A stretch of 10,270 bases of DNA from an uncultured Collinsella sp. Its GTDB lineage: Bacteria; Actinomycetota; Coriobacteriia; Coriobacteriales; Coriobacteriaceae. The notes below the pieces were generated by a model, which was given only the letters and a program-made list of their open reading frames with translations, was not told where the DNA came from and made no database searches. Location: contig CABRZN010000071.1 in the NCBI GenBank assembly GCA_902475445.1, positions 1 through 10,270 on the forward strand, read 5' to 3'. Of the stretch, positions 1 to 6,082 are shown piece by piece; the stretch's first letter is position 1, and each line of letters starts with the position of its first letter. Position numbers and translations under genes: made by a program.

Positions 1-196
1 AATCCTCGCCAGCAACGACCTCGTGATCGCGAGCGTAGTTGCCCTGCGTGGAGTCGTACTTCAGCAGGTAAGCGAGCATATCGGGAGAGGTGAGGTCGTT
101 GATAGCGACGATCTCGGAGCCCTCATGACCGAACATCTGACGGAAGGCCAGACGACCGATGCGACCGAAGCCGTTAATAGCAACCTTTACTGCCAT
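1..196 (-). CDS. gap: Type I glyceraldehyde-3-phosphate dehydrogenase, N-terminal part (cut by window edge)
   Basis: This is the first 65 codons of the glycolytic enzyme that oxidises glyceraldehyde-3-phosphate to 1,3-bisphosphoglycerate with NAD+ in the cytoplasm. The translation opens MAVKVAINGFGRIGRLAFRQ, the N-terminal Rossmann fold with the GFGRIGR dinucleotide-binding motif at about residues 9-15. It continues with IVAINDL, where the acidic residue fits the adenosine-ribose contact of NAD-dependent enzymes, and then LKYDSTQG, a typical GAPDH segment. The ATG at 196-194 is chosen because AAAGGAG lies 5 nt upstream (202-208) and because GAPDH proteins normally begin a few residues before INGFGRIGR. 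The catalytic Cys domain is outside the window. An AT-rich promoter region lies upstream, so the gene probably has its own promoter although whiA precedes it on the same strand. Identification is firm; whether glycolytic or gluconeogenic use dominates cannot be seen. Confidence 0.96.
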   Translation of the reverse strand, partial: MAVKVAINGFGRIGRLAFRQMFGHEGSEIVAINDLTSPDMLAYLLKYDSTQGNYARDHEVVAGED

Positions 197-268
197 TGTG
201 TCTCCTTTCGTAAGGCCCCCGCAAGCTACAGCGCCTGCCGTTGAGGCCCACAAACTAACCACTCGCCT

Positions 269-298
269 AATATACCTTTTTTTTGACTTGAATTTCAC
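269..298 (-). promoter_or_regulatory. Candidate promoter of gap
   Basis: On the minus strand TATATT (274-269) is a good -10 hexamer. About 18 bp upstream is GTGAAA (298-293), a 4/6 match to TTGACA. The spacer contains a run of eight A residues, and the 100 bp upstream are far more AT-rich than the rest of the window, as expected for a strong promoter. Transcription would start near 262 and give a leader of about 65 nt before the gap ATG. No hairpin of note was seen in the leader. This is inferred from pattern only. Confidence 0.45.
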
Positions 299-330
299 GA
301 GAATGCTCGAAATTGAAAATCAAATTTGTG

Positions 331-344
331 TTAAAACGCTTTAA
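331..344. promoter_or_regulatory. Palindromic operator-like site (central CG) upstream of gap
   Basis: The plus strand reads TTAAAACGCTTTAA, with half-sites TTAAAAC and TTAAAGC arranged as an inverted repeat around a central CG. This layout resembles LacI/CcpA-family operators, differing from the classic cre consensus symmetrically at the outer G and C. It lies about 40 bp upstream of the candidate -35 of gap and about 45 bp past the whiA stop. AT-rich DNA produces such short palindromes by chance fairly often, so this is a tentative call. Confidence 0.25.
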
Positions 345-389
345 AGAATAAAATAGCAGCTAAATCCGTATATAAGTCGATACTTTAAC

Positions 390-1319
390 CTACCTGTTTG
401 CTTCAATGAGCTTTTCAAGCCTCAAAACTCGATGGTAGAGGGCAGACTTCGACAAGGGAGGGTCAGCCATCTCCCCTAAATCACGCAGCGAAAGATCGGG
501 ATAGCGCTCGCGCAGGTCGCAAAAGACCGCCAAGGCATCCGGAAGCGTGTCGCGCAAACCCCGCTGTTCGAGCTCATCGATAAGCGCAAGCTGATGTTGG
601 GCAGCACCGGCGCTTCTGGTCTGGTTGGCGAGCTCGGCGTTCACGCGACGGTTCACATCGTTCTTAACCAACTTGACCGCGCGCGCCTCCTCAATCTCGG
701 CAACGCTGCGCTTGGCACCAATCAGCTTTAAAAGATGCTCGATTTCCTCGGCGCTCTTAATGTACACGGCATATGACCCCCGCCGTGCATTAACACGCGC
801 ATGGACCCCAATCTGCTCCAACAGGTCGCAAAGCCCCTTGGCATACTGCTCGCCCTGCACCGCGATCTCCAAATGAAAATCGCCGCGTGGATCGGCCACG
901 AAGCCGCCCGCGATGAGCGCGCCGCGGATATAGGCAAGCCTGCAGCAGGGACGGGCAACGATATGCCGGGGCACGCCGGCGACAAGTCCTCCCCTGCGGT
1001 CGAGGATGCCCAGCAGCACCAGAGCCTTATCCAGGTCTGGCTGATCAGGCAAGGTGATGAGGTAGTTTCGAACCTTATGCAATACAGATTTACGAACGGT
1101 GAATTCCGTTTTGAGCTTAAGGATGCGATGCGTCAGTGATCATCGTGCGCGCGACGGCGCCCCCGTCTCGGTCGCGACCGTCAAACGATACCGCCCGGAG
1201 CCGGCCAGCGAAAGTGTACCGCTCACACGCGTCAGGGCGGCAAGCGTCGACAAATCGCAGTATTCACATTCGGGTTCGCAGCGCGCGAGCTCGTCACGCA
1301 CCTCGGCGGTAAACGACAT
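390..1319 (-). pseudogene. whiA: Sporulation/cell-division regulator WhiA, reading frame broken at codon 60 as sequenced
   Basis: WhiA is a conserved Gram-positive DNA-binding protein with an N-terminal LAGLIDADG-like homing-endonuclease fold and a C-terminal helix-turn-helix. The ATG at 1319 gives MSFTAEVRDELARCEPECEY, a normal WhiA start, and the frame runs well to codon 52. Then GAPSRAR and a TGA (1142-1140, codon 60) appear. From about 1139 the original frame again encodes WhiA (THRILKLKTEFTVRK) to the stop at 390. In another frame the bad stretch reads GAVARTMI, which fits WhiA. So two compensating indels flank roughly 20-30 nt: one near the C5 run at 1160-1164 and one near 1136-1142. 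The intact protein would be about 309 aa. The LAGLIDADG part is visible at about residues 105-155 and the HTH (SLRDLGEMADPPLSKSALYHR) at about 274-301. The longest uninterrupted piece is 230 codons from a TTG at 1082. It starts 6 nt after rapZ, with only a weak AGG as SD. A sequencing error is as likely as a real mutation. Confidence 0.85.
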
Positions 1320-1325
1320 GCAAGC

Positions 1326-2246
1326 CTATGCTTTCGTGTTGGCGCGCGAAAGGTCGCGGTGGGAAATGCTCACGTGATATTGGGCGCCTTCCAAATAACG
1401 TGCCGTGGCCTCGGCGATGGCAACGCTGCGGTGTTGACCGCCCGTGCAGCCGATGGCAATAGAAAGCTGTGGCTTGCCCTCCGCGATATAGCCGGGCATG
1501 ACCGTATCGAGCAGCTGCGTCCAAGCTTTCCAGAACTCCTGGGTCTTGGGATGGTCCAGAACAAAGTCGGAGACCTTCTTATCGAGACCGGTCATGGTGC
1601 GCATCTCGGGATCGTAGAACGGATTGGGCAGGAAGCGAACGTCGATCATAATGTCCGCCTCGACGGGCATACCGTGCTTAAAGCCAAACGAGAACACGTG
1701 AACGTCCATGAGCTGCTGGTCGGACAACTCGGAGAACGCCATGCGCAATTTGTTGCGCAGGGCAGAGGTACGCAGGCGGCTCGTGTCGATGATCATATCG
1801 GCTCGATCGCGCACACCCTGCAGCTGCAGGCGCTCGCGCTGAATCGCATCGGCCGTAGTCTCCCCCGGCTTGGCAATGGGATGGCGGCGGCGGTTTTCGC
1901 TATAGCGACGGATCAGCACCTCGTCAGAGGCCTCGAGAAACACGATGTCACAGCTCATCTCGCGCTCCTCGAGTGCGGCAACGGCATCGAGCAGCTCATC
2001 GAACAAGCCCTGGCTGCGCAGGTCACAGGTGACGGCGAGATGCCTGCCCACGCCAGTATTGATGCCGACGAGCTCGGCAAGCTGGGCGATGAGACGCGGA
2101 GGCAGGTTATCGATGCAAAAATAGCCCATGTCCTCGAACACGTGCATGGCCTGTGTGCGGCCCGATCCGGACATTCCGGTGATGATGACGATATCGGGGA
2201 TGCGCTCCGAGCGCTCCGCCGCATCCATGGCATCTCCCTTTTGCAT
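1326..2246 (-). CDS. rapZ: RapZ/YvcJ-family nucleotide-binding protein (RNase adapter family)
   Basis: RapZ/YvcJ proteins bind nucleotides. In Escherichia coli RapZ binds GlcNAc-6-phosphate-related signals and delivers the sRNA GlmZ to RNase E; the role in Actinobacteria is less clear. The P-loop is at about residues 24-31 (GMSGSGRT). It has Arg where the Walker A Lys is usual, a variant I associate with actinobacterial members. The segments CIDNLPPRLI and SFGFKHGMP follow, then the family signature IGCTGGQHRSV at about 265-275, which lies in the C-terminal domain. Length is 306 aa, close to the usual 285-300. The ATG at 2246 has GGGAGG 6 nt upstream (2253-2258). An in-frame ATG at 2228 has AGGGAG 5 nt upstream, so a 300-aa form is equally possible. 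whiA follows after 6 nt. The yvcK/cofD-like gene often found between these two is absent. A terminator-like hairpin lies immediately in front of the SD. Confidence 0.95.
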   Translation of the reverse strand: MQKGDAMDAAERSERIPDIVIITGMSGSGRTQAMHVFEDMGYFCIDNLPPRLIAQLAELVGINTGVGRHLAVTCDLRSQGLFDELLDAVAALEEREMSCDIVFLEASDEVLIRRYSENRRRHPIAKPGETTADAIQRERLQLQGVRDRADMIIDTSRLRTSALRNKLRMAFSELSDQQLMDVHVFSFGFKHGMPVEADIMIDVRFLPNPFYDPEMRTMTGLDKKVSDFVLDHPKTQEFWKAWTQLLDTVMPGYIAEGKPQLSIAIGCTGGQHRSVAIAEATARYLEGAQYHVSISHRDLSRANTKA

Positions 2247-2258
2247 GTGCTGCCTCCC

Positions 2259-2296
2259 AAAAACAAGCGCGGGACCCAGCAACCCGGATCCCGCGC
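2259..2296 (-). terminator. Intrinsic-terminator-like hairpin between nanE and rapZ
   Basis: Read on the minus strand, GCGCGGGATCC (2296-2286) pairs with GGGTCCCGCGC (2277-2267). This is an 11-bp stem with one G-U wobble and an 8-nt loop, followed by TTGTTTTT (2266-2259). The wobble is allowed only in minus-strand RNA, and there is no U-tract on the other side, so it acts in the minus direction. It ends the nan block, but the rapZ SD (2258-2253) touches its U-tract, leaving no room for a promoter in between. Transcription of rapZ must therefore pass through the hairpin. Confidence 0.75.
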
Positions 2297-2314
2297 GGTC
2301 AATTGCCTATATTG

Positions 2315-2320
2315 AGTATA
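2315..2320 (-). promoter_or_regulatory. Weak candidate -10 element upstream of rapZ
   Basis: TATACT on the minus strand is a good -10 hexamer in the 100-bp gap between nanE and rapZ. No convincing -35 is seen 16-18 bp upstream, and there is no extended -10 TG. If it is used, transcription would start near 2308, about 12 nt before the terminator-like hairpin, making that hairpin part of the rapZ leader. Confidence 0.3.
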
Positions 2321-2347
2321 CCGCCCCGAGCGGATACGAGGCCTGTC

Positions 2348-3034
2348 TTACGCCTCAAGCGCAGCCTTGAACCAACTCGTAATACTCGTGGGGTGCGTGA
2401 TGGCGGTGCCGACGACAACGGCCCAGGCGCCAGCATCGATCGCGGCGCGAGCCTCCTCGGGCGTATGCACGCGGCCCTCGCAAATGATGGGAAGGCCGGG
2501 GAATTCCTCGGTCGCCTGACGCAGGAGCGGCAGGTCGGGGCCATCGGCCATGGTGCAGTCGATGGCGGCGACGCCGTGAGAAAGCGTGGTGGATACCAGG
2601 TCGAAGCCCATATCGACAGCACGACGAATATCCTCGATGGTGGCACAGTCGGCCATCAGGAGCACACCCTCCTCGTGCAGCGGGCGGAAGGTATCCTCGA
2701 CCGTCTTGCCATCGGGGCGCGGACGATCGGTGGCGTCGATCGCCACGATATCGGCACCGGCAGCAACGCAGGCGCGAGCGTGACGCAGCGTCGGCGTGAT
2801 GTAAACGCCCTCGTGCCCATCCTTCCACAGGCCGATGACGGGAACCTCACAGCGACCCTTAATGGCGGCAATGTCGGCAAGGCCCTGGCAGCGAATGGCG
2901 GCGGCGCCGCCGAGCTCGCAAGCGCGAGACATTTGAGCCATGGTCTCGGGCGTACGAAGCGGCTCGCCCATATACGCCTGAACGCTCACGACGAGTTTAC
3001 CCTTCAGGGACTGGATCAAAGGATCAACGGTCAT
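2348..3034 (-). CDS. nanE: N-acylglucosamine/ManNAc-6-phosphate 2-epimerase NanE
   Basis: NanE converts N-acetylmannosamine-6-phosphate to N-acetylglucosamine-6-phosphate, the last step special to sialic acid breakdown before NagA/NagB. The 228-aa product has the usual family length (about 220-235) and a TIM-barrel pattern. Visible motifs are LVVSVQA at 14-20 (first strand), GGAAAIRCQG at 42-51, VIGLWKD at 66-72 with Lys71 in the place of the catalytic lysine, DATDRPRP at 100-107, ADCATIED at 128-135, CEGRVHTPEEA at 185-195 with Glu186 in the place of the second catalytic residue, and the phosphate-binding end VVVGTAITHP at 206-215. The ATG at 3034 is the only sensible start. Its SD is weak and distant (AAAGG, about 12 nt away). 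It is the last gene of the nan block, 70 nt after the ROK kinase with a hairpin between them, and is followed by an intrinsic terminator. Confidence 0.95.
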   Translation of the reverse strand: MTVDPLIQSLKGKLVVSVQAYMGEPLRTPETMAQMSRACELGGAAAIRCQGLADIAAIKGRCEVPVIGLWKDGHEGVYITPTLRHARACVAAGADIVAIDATDRPRPDGKTVEDTFRPLHEEGVLLMADCATIEDIRRAVDMGFDLVSTTLSHGVAAIDCTMADGPDLPLLRQATEEFPGLPIICEGRVHTPEEARAAIDAGAWAVVVGTAITHPTSITSWFKAALEA

Positions 3035-3057
3035 AAGGCTGCAACCTTTCTTAGAAC

Positions 3058-3088
3058 AGCCTCCCGAGGCGTGTTGTCTCGGGAGGCT
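3058..3088 (-). other. Perfect 11-bp intergenic hairpin between nanK and nanE
   Basis: AGCCTCCCGAG (3058-3068) and CTCGGGAGGCT (3078-3088) form a perfect 11-bp inverted repeat with a 9-nt loop. On the minus strand the 3' side continues GTTCTAAG, so there is no proper U-tract. It is better read as an mRNA-stabilising or processing hairpin, or a leaky terminator, inside the nan transcript. It starts 16 nt after the kinase stop codon. Confidence 0.6.
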
Positions 3089-3104
3089 CCTACAGCAGAT
3101 ACGT

Positions 3105-4070
3105 TTACTTCAACGAGGCAAGAAGATGCTCAGCGGCACCGATGAGCGGAGCATCGCCCTCCAGAGAACCGATGAGGATCGGTGTGTTCTGAAGCGGATC
3201 GAGCGCCTGGCTGGCATAGCCCTCGTGCACCGAATCCTTCCACGTCTGCGAACGCCAATCGGGACCTTGGTGAATCACGCCGCCCGAAAGCACGATGACC
3301 TCAGGGTCCAGGATGTTAGCGAGCGAGCCCAAGCTGGCCCCCAGCGCAAAGCCGGCGTCATGGATGACCTCGGTCGCCTTTGCGTCGCCCGCACGGCACA
3401 GGTCGTTCACATCGCGACCGACCGAAGGACGGCTGGGGTCGACGCGACCAAAGCGCTCATCGTACATACGACCAATGGAAGTGCCCGAAGCAACCGACTC
3501 CAGATGGCCGGAACGCCCGCAGGCGCAGGGAATGCCGGCGGCAGCCGAGCACTCGATGTGGCCCATATGACCGGCAGCACCATGGAAGCCCTGCATCACG
3601 CGGCCGTTCTCGACATATGCGCCGCCGATGCCCGTACCGATGCCAAGACACAAGACGGAGAACTTGCCCTTGCCGACGCCCCAGTGGGCCTCACCCAGAG
3701 CATGAGCCTGCACGTCGCCTACGACGGCAACGGGAAGACCGAGGTCCTCGCGCAGGCGCGGCCCCAACTGAACGCCGGACCAGCCGGGCATGATCTCGTT
3801 GGCATACGCGATGGCGCCCGTCTTGGGATCGACGACGCCGGCGGCACCGATGCCGACGCCAAGGACCTCGACATCGGGATTCGCCTCGAGAGCAGCCTTG
3901 ATGGACGCCTCGATACGCTGGAAGACGGCCTCGCCGCCCTCTTGGGCCTCAGTGGGAACCTCGGCCTCAAAAACGGGATGAGGCACGCTGCCGTCAGCCG
4001 GGTACTCCATGATGGCAGTCGCGATCTTAGTTCCGCCGATATCGACAGAGCAGACGTACTTGTTCTCCAT
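3105..4070 (-). CDS. nanK: ROK-family sugar kinase, probable N-acetylmannosamine kinase
   Basis: The enzyme probably phosphorylates ManNAc to ManNAc-6-P with ATP, between the aldolase and NanE. The 321-aa protein is a normal ROK length. Seen are the phosphate-1 motif DIGGTKI at 10-16, GVGIGAAGVVD at 71-81, the catalytic-Asp region GDVQAHALGE at 118-127 (Asp119, where NDANAAALGE is usual), the adenosine/phosphate-2 segment LGIGTGIGGAY at 142-152, and GHMGHIEC at 167-174. The ROK zinc motif appears as CACGRSGHLE at 182-191. The family pattern is CxCGxxGCxE, so the third cysteine is replaced by His189. The adenosine motif VIVLSGGV is at 258-265. The ATG at 4070 has AAGGAG 6 nt upstream (4077-4082). 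Sugar specificity is inferred from the nanE and aldolase neighbours; a glucokinase-like ROK enzyme cannot be excluded from sequence alone. Confidence 0.85.
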   Translation of the reverse strand: MENKYVCSVDIGGTKIATAIMEYPADGSVPHPVFEAEVPTEAQEGGEAVFQRIEASIKAALEANPDVEVLGVGIGAAGVVDPKTGAIAYANEIMPGWSGVQLGPRLREDLGLPVAVVGDVQAHALGEAHWGVGKGKFSVLCLGIGTGIGGAYVENGRVMQGFHGAAGHMGHIECSAAAGIPCACGRSGHLESVASGTSIGRMYDERFGRVDPSRPSVGRDVNDLCRAGDAKATEVIHDAGFALGASLGSLANILDPEVIVLSGGVIHQGPDWRSQTWKDSVHEGYASQALDPLQNTPILIGSLEGDAPLIGAAEHLLASLK

Positions 4071-4135
4071 GTCGCTCTCCTTAGGAGATAAAAAACAACT
4101 ACAGGAAATGAAGGCGGTGTTATCGCCGCAACTTA

Positions 4136-4245
4136 GTAAAGGTTTCCCAGGTGCCCGAGGTTGGGGTGAAAGTGGTCGGGCGTTGACCTAATGAGTCACG
4201 CCCGACCACTTGAGCCCCAAGATCGGGTGCCTGGGGAAGCTTTAC
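4136..4245. repeat. 110-nt near-perfect palindrome between the aldolase and nanK genes
   Basis: Bases 4136-4183 pair with 4198-4245 in one unbroken register (paired positions sum to 8381) around a 14-nt centre. In plus-strand RNA 43 of 48 positions pair, including four G-U wobbles. In minus-strand RNA those four become A-C mismatches, leaving 39. The core AAGTGGTCGGGCG (4170-4182) with its complement at 4199-4211 is perfect. The outer ends are GTAAAG (4136-4141) and CTTTAC (4240-4245). The right end contains the stop codon of the aldolase gene (4242-4244). There is no U-tract on either side, so it is not a standard terminator. It could be a small palindromic repeat or MITE-like element, an RNase III target, or part of an antisense RNA. 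Copy number in the genome is unknown from this window. Confidence 0.8.
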
Positions 4246-5162
4246 AGGAGACCGTTGTCCTGAAGGACCTTCTTAATCGCCTCGACGTTCTCGCCGGTCA
4301 TGGCCTTCACCGGGCGCGGCATGGTCGGGCTGTCGAAGATGCCCATGAGGTTCATAGCGGTCTTGAAGGCGCCGACGCCACCGGCATAGCCCTGGACGCC
4401 CGAGGTGACATCCCAGATGTGCGAAATCTCATTGAGGCGATCCTGCTCGGCCTTGACGGTAGCCCAGTCACCAGCCTGAGCGGCCTTCCACTGACGCACG
4501 TAGCCCTCGGGCTCAACGTTGGCGAGACCCGGGACGGAACCGTCGGCGCCACCGAGGTAGGCGCCGTCGACAACAACCTCGTGGCCGGTGAGAATGCTCA
4601 TCGGATGGCCGTTCTTCTCGTTCTCCTGAACGAGGTAGCGGAACGAGATGTCATCACCCGAGGAATCCTTGACGCCGGCCAGAACGCCCTCGGCGCCGAG
4701 CTTGGCAAGGAGCTTCCAGGGGAGCTTGGTGTGAACGCAGACGGGAATGTCATAGGCAAAGATGGGCAGGTCGAGCTCCTCGTGCAGGATGCGGAAGTGC
4801 TCCTCGACCTCGGTCATGCCCTGCAGGGCATAGAACGGGCAGGTGGCGACGAGGGCATCGGCGCCCAGCTCCTGGGCGACCTTGCCGTGCTCGATCATGC
4901 GCTCGGTCTCGGTATCGATGATGCCGACCAGAACGGGAACGCGGTGGTCGACGATACGAACGGCCTCGGCGATAATCTGGCGACGGCGCTCGTCGGTGGA
5001 GAAGACGACCTCGCCCGAGGATCCCAAGAAGAACAGGCCATCGACGCCGGCATCGATCATGCGGTTGATGCTGCGCTCAAAGGAGGCAACGTCGAGCTGG
5101 TGATCTTCGGTATCGGGAACAACGACGGGAGGGATAACGCCGGTGAATTTCTGAGTTGCCAC
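4242..5162 (-). CDS. nanA: N-acetylneuraminate lyase / dihydrodipicolinate synthase family aldolase, probable sialic acid lyase
   Basis: Proteins of this class I aldolase family form a Schiff base with pyruvate. In this context the likely reaction is cleavage of Neu5Ac to ManNAc plus pyruvate. The start is a GTG at 5162 with AAGGAG 6 nt upstream (5169-5174), giving 306 aa beginning VATQKFTGVIPP. Numbered from there, the substrate-carboxylate loop GSSGE is at 47-51, YDIP at 137-140 supplies Tyr137, and GVKDSSG at 163-169 supplies Lys165. These match the Tyr137/Lys165 pair of E. coli NanA. GADGSVPGLANV follows at 205-216. The GADG resembles lyases, but the following residues look more DHDPS-like, so the exact substrate is less certain than the fold and chemistry. 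It lies 68 nt after the degenerate esterase and upstream of the ROK kinase and nanE. A 28-codon upstream extension is open but lacks an SD. Its stop codon is inside a long palindrome. Confidence 0.8.
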   Translation of the reverse strand: MATQKFTGVIPPVVVPDTEDHQLDVASFERSINRMIDAGVDGLFFLGSSGEVVFSTDERRRQIIAEAVRIVDHRVPVLVGIIDTETERMIEHGKVAQELGADALVATCPFYALQGMTEVEEHFRILHEELDLPIFAYDIPVCVHTKLPWKLLAKLGAEGVLAGVKDSSGDDISFRYLVQENEKNGHPMSILTGHEVVVDGAYLGGADGSVPGLANVEPEGYVRQWKAAQAGDWATVKAEQDRLNEISHIWDVTSGVQGYAGGVGAFKTAMNLMGIFDSPTMPRPVKAMTGENVEAIKKVLQDNGLL

Positions 5163-5185
5163 AAGAATCTCCTTAGCTGTCTGGC

Positions 5186-5204
5186 GGGCGGCCCTATGCC
5201 ACCC
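5186..5204 (-). other. Small hairpin in front of the aldolase gene
   Basis: On the minus strand GGGTGGC (5204-5198) pairs with GCCGCCC (5192-5186) around ATAGG, giving 7 bp with one U-G wobble. It lies 12 nt before the AAGGAG of the GTG-started aldolase gene and has no U-tract. It may affect local mRNA processing or translation; chance occurrence in GC-rich DNA is possible. Confidence 0.3.
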
Positions 5205-5230
5205 ACTCTTGTTGGCAGTGTCCAGGCCGT

Positions 5231-6082
5231 CTAGGCCAAAGAACACGAGTAGAACGTTTGGTTAAAAAAGTCGACGACTTCATTTTCGAACGCATTGATG
5301 CGCTCGTGAGCGTATTTTGCATAGATGATATGCCTCCGGTCACACTCAAGACCGTTGAATACGGCAAACTGATCCTTGGGATCGCTCACGGTATCCATAA
5401 GCGATGTGCCCATGAGCACCGATCCGCGCACCCGAGACGACAGCGCCTCGAGGCCGCCAGGAAGCGGATTGGCAACCGCCGTGCAGGCGAGGCCCCGCTC
5501 GTCCAGAGCAGAAACCGCCAGCGCGACTCCGCCGCCAAGACCCTCGCCCCATGCAAAGATGCGGTCGGGGTCCATGCCATCAAGATTGCGCGCCACCTTC
5601 GCCAGCGCGCAACCCCAACGGACGCGCTCGACAAAAGCGGGCGAAGAAATCCCCCGCCGCAGGTCGTCCGCACCAGCAACATCGTCATCCAGCGCGAGGA
5701 CGGCATACCCCATGGCGGCAAATCTCGTCATGTGATGCCAGCCGCGCACAGGCCGATCGATGTCGTGGAACATCAGGCACAGCGGCACGCGCTCAGATAC
5801 TCGGGCACGACCGACAGGCTCGATCAAACGAGCGTGAATCGCATCGTCACCGAGCTCAAAGGAAACCTCCGAGTAACGGGCGCAGGGGTTAACAAAATCA
5901 ATCGCCGTAATGGCCAGGCCTTGAATCTCAAGATTCGAAGCGCATGTCTCTAAATCAGAAACATCTGCTTGGACATCACCGCGCCAGTCCCGATATTCTG
6001 CGAGCCTTGACGAAACCGTTCCGGGAATCCCCACAAGGTCGGAGACAATCAGCTCGCCGACATTGCTCTCGCACTTAGACAT
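5231..6082 (-). CDS. Degenerate CE7-like alpha/beta hydrolase lacking the catalytic serine
   Basis: This 283-aa protein is a diverged relative of the esterase encoded just upstream. Shared landmarks are a strand and oxyanion region LCLMFHDID at 101-109 (LVLQFHGYP in the neighbour), FAAMGYAVLALD at 121-132, the nucleophile-elbow position AWGEGLGGG at 177-185, GTSLMDTVSDPKDQFAVFNGL at 225-245, and YAHERINAF at 257-265. Asp230 and His259 match the catalytic Asp and His, but the nucleophile position is Gly181 instead of Ser. The PGQGG segment is missing, and the stretch between elbow and Asp is about 42 residues shorter, removing the region that would cover the active site. It starts with ATG at 6082 inside the last codons of the upstream gene (8-nt overlap, ATGTCTAA), with GGGGAGG upstream, so it is translationally coupled. 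The frame is intact and maintained, suggesting a non-enzymatic partner or a changed activity rather than simple decay. No signal peptide is seen. Confidence 0.75.
   Translation of the reverse strand: MSKCESNVGELIVSDLVGIPGTVSSRLAEYRDWRGDVQADVSDLETCASNLEIQGLAITAIDFVNPCARYSEVSFELGDDAIHARLIEPVGRARVSERVPLCLMFHDIDRPVRGWHHMTRFAAMGYAVLALDDDVAGADDLRRGISSPAFVERVRWGCALAKVARNLDGMDPDRIFAWGEGLGGGVALAVSALDERGLACTAVANPLPGGLEALSSRVRGSVLMGTSLMDTVSDPKDQFAVFNGLECDRRHIIYAKYAHERINAFENEVVDFFNQTFYSCSLA

Noticed and set aside
23..344. Two short plus-strand open frames over the gap start and its promoter region
   Set aside because: They cross a certain gene start and an AT-rich promoter, and lack SD and recognisable content.
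1082..1319. Selenocysteine or programmed readthrough of the TGA in whiA
   Set aside because: The residues before the TGA in frame 0 do not look like WhiA while another frame does, so a pair of indels explains the data better than readthrough of a single codon.
1359..2315. Long plus-strand open frame of 318 codons opposite rapZ
   Set aside because: It is the mirror of a certain gene; the translation has no recognisable motifs, no suitable SD, and long antisense frames are expected with GC-biased third positions.
3126..4091. Plus-strand open frame of 321 codons opposite the ROK kinase
   Set aside because: It shadows a gene with all ROK motifs; low-complexity composition and no family resemblance.
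4136..4245. Ordinary rho-independent terminator after the aldolase
   Set aside because: The stem is much too long, has no U-tract on either strand, and nanK must be expressed downstream.
4191..5234. Plus-strand open frame of 347 codons opposite the aldolase
   Set aside because: It is rich in Gly, Leu, Asp and Ala as expected for an antisense shadow, and it starts inside the palindrome without an SD.
5163..5246. 28-codon upstream extension of the aldolase gene to an ATG at 5246
   Set aside because: The GTG at 5162 has AAGGAG at ideal spacing and gives the family N-terminus and the canonical Tyr137/Lys165 numbering; the extension overlaps the previous gene's end and has no SD.
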